Part shown: positions 4,121-5,389 of the stretch, one piece after another
Layout: each line of letters starts with the position of its first letter
Numbering within the stretch: the stretch's first letter is position 1
Origin: Candidatus Latescibacterota bacterium
GTDB taxonomy: Bacteria > JAAXHH01
Direction: 5' to 3'
Assembly: GCA_022821935.1 (NCBI GenBank)
Contig: JAJECR010000279.1
Location: forward strand, 1 to 5,389
DNA: 5,389 nt
Notes under the pieces: model-generated
The model's database searches: none
The model's input: the letters and a program-made list of their open reading frames with translations, nothing else
What the model was told of the DNA's origin: nothing
Made by a program: the position numbers and the translations under genes

Positions 4121-5389
4121 TATACCTTGAACAGTTGACCCATTCTCTTCCCCAGTACTTTACCAGTAAAAAGCAAACTGCATGTCAACAAAATCATGCC
4201 CAGCATGCCCATGGCACTGGCCATGTAGGGACCGTCGGTGATACGGCCCATGAGGCTGTAAATGGCCTTGGTAATGGGATAGTACTGCTCCCTGATCGCC
4301 AGGATCAGGCTGTCGCTCACTTCCAGCATGGCGAAGGAGAAGGAAAGGATGGCGCCGGCGGCCACGTTGGCCAGCACAAGCGGCATGGTAATCTTCCAGA
4401 GCGTCCTCAGGGGACCGGCGCCCATGTTCATGGAAGCTTCTTCCAGGGTGATGCTCATCTGCTGGAAACCGGCATAGGCCGCCCGGACCATGTAAGGCAG
4501 GCGCCGCACGGCGTAGGCGATGATCAGGAGGGGGACCGGGGAGACGCGGACGTCCAGCACGGTGCCCGAGAAGCCGGAGATGTAGCCGAAGGCGAGTACC
4601 AGGCCCGGCAGCGCCAGGGGCAGCATGGCCACGGCGTCCAGCGTATCCCTGAACGGAAAGCGGCGCCGGGTCAGCAGGTAGGCTATGGCGACGCCGAGGA
4701 CGATATCGATCACGGTGCTCATCACGCTCAGCCACAGGCTGTTCTGGATGGAGAGCAGGGTCAGGTCGTGCTCGAAGATCTGTCCATAGTAGGCGGTGGT
4801 GTAGTCGGAGGGCAGCACGGTCATGAACCAGCGTTCAGTGACGGAGGTCAGGACCACGCTCAGGTGGGGGATCAGCGCGATGCCCGTGATGGACAGAAGC
4901 AGGCCCCAGATCAGCACGGTCTCAAGCGACGTCGCACGCCGCGAGGCGGACATCACGTGTCCGCGGGCGACCATCTCGTAGTGGCGGCCGCCGAAGAACT
5001 TCTTGGACAGGTAGAAGAGCGCCAGCGTGACTAGGACGACGAAGACGACCAGGGCGTATCCGAGGGGATTCGAGTGGACGTCGGTGGACATGTTGAAGAT
5101 CTGGACCGCCACCACCTCGCGGAATTCGAAGATCAGGGGCGTGCCCAGATCCGTGAAAGCCCAGATGAATACGATGATCGCGCCGGCGAAGTATCCGGGC
5201 AGCATGAGGGGGAACGTGATGGTGCGGAACAGGCGGAAGCCGCCCGCGCCTACGTTGCGGGCAGACTCCTCCAGGCTGGGGTCCACGTTGGCCAGCCCGG
5301 CGGCGATGTTGAGGTACATGATGGGGTAGAGGTGCAGCGCCTCGAGGATCACCACGCCCCAGAACCCGCCTCCCCCGAACCAGTCGATG
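4120..5389 (-). CDS. Fused two-domain ABC transporter permease, iron(III)/FbpB-type (5' end beyond right edge)
   Basis: The frame is open from the right window edge to a TAG at 4122-4120, giving 422 visible residues. It lacks the N-terminal helices of the first permease domain. Two EAA loops, the sites that contact the ATPase subunit, are visible. The first is LEESARNVGAGGFRLF with TFPLMLPG after it, near visible residues 39-65. The second is LEEASMNMGAGPLRTLWKIT, near 315-334. Each is followed by a hydrophobic helix. Two permease domains in one chain is the FbpB/ThiP/AfuB architecture (usually ~500-570 residues), and the FIWAFTDLGTPLIFEFREV segment is typical of the iron-type branch. The likely role is inner-membrane translocation of a periplasmically captured solute, probably ferric iron; thiamine or phosphonate relatives cannot be excluded without the binding protein. 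A binding protein and ATPase gene would be expected beyond the right edge. No convincing terminator follows the stop. Confidence 0.9.
   Translation of the reverse strand, partial: IDWFGGGGFWGVVILEALHLYPIMYLNIAAGLANVDPSLEESARNVGAGGFRLFRTITFPLMLPGYFAGAIIVFIWAFTDLGTPLIFEFREVVAVQIFNMSTDVHSNPLGYALVVFVVLVTLALFYLSKKFFGGRHYEMVARGHVMSASRRATSLETVLIWGLLLSITGIALIPHLSVVLTSVTERWFMTVLPSDYTTAYYGQIFEHDLTLLSIQNSLWLSVMSTVIDIVLGVAIAYLLTRRRFPFRDTLDAVAMLPLALPGLVLAFGYISGFSGTVLDVRVSPVPLLIIAYAVRRLPYMVRAAYAGFQQMSITLEEASMNMGAGPLRTLWKITMPLVLANVAAGAILSFSFAMLEVSDSLILAIREQYYPITKAIYSLMGRITDGPYMASAMGMLGMILLTCSLLFTGKVLGKRMGQLFKV

Noticed and set aside
4114..5034. Long plus-strand frame of 306 codons opposite the permease gene
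   Set aside because: It is antisense to a clear two-EAA-motif permease. Its translation is rich in Gln, Gly, His and Asp with no hydrophobic or domain pattern, as expected for a GC-rich shadow frame.

Overview
The window is a GC-rich bacterial chromosomal segment in which every supported gene lies on the minus strand, so it is transcribed from right to left. I see no mobile elements, tRNA, rRNA or CRISPR. The gene mix suggests a free-living bacterium outside Firmicutes and Proteobacteria, perhaps Gemmatimonadota, Latescibacterota or a similar FCB lineage. This mix is a CdaA-type diadenylate cyclase, a DUF4159 protein, a DUF502 protein and a fused two-domain iron-type permease. The taxonomic guess is inference only.

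Layout from right (upstream) to left (downstream): (1) 5389-4120, the 3' part of a fused two-domain ABC transporter permease of the FbpB/ThiP type, entering from beyond the right edge. (2) 4119-3968, an intergenic stretch with short direct repeats, a -10-like box and a GC-rich stem-loop immediately before the next start codon. (3) 3967-3218, a DUF502 two-helix membrane protein. (4) 3217-3074, a promoter and roughly 70-nt leader. (5) 3073-1517, the most notable gene: one open frame that joins a CdaA-type membrane diadenylate cyclase to a membrane-anchored YbbR (CdaR-like) region. In Firmicutes these are normally two genes. (6) 1516-1483, a compact promoter whose -35 box overlaps the cdaA stop codon. 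It sits so close to the next ATG that the transcript should be leaderless. (7) 1482-478, a secreted S11 D-alanyl-D-alanine carboxypeptidase with SxxK, SDN and KTG all present. (8) 406-227, a 59-codon membrane microprotein gene with the best Shine-Dalgarno in the window. (9) 230-1, the 5' end of a DUF4159 gene that overlaps the microprotein stop by ATGA and runs off the left edge.

Taken together, the centre of the window looks like a cell-envelope block. A c-di-AMP synthase carries its own extracytoplasmic YbbR region and is followed by a peptidoglycan-trimming enzyme. In Firmicutes, cdaA-cdaR is followed by glmM, another cell-wall gene. The permease on the right and the DUF4159 pair on the left are probably separate transcription units.
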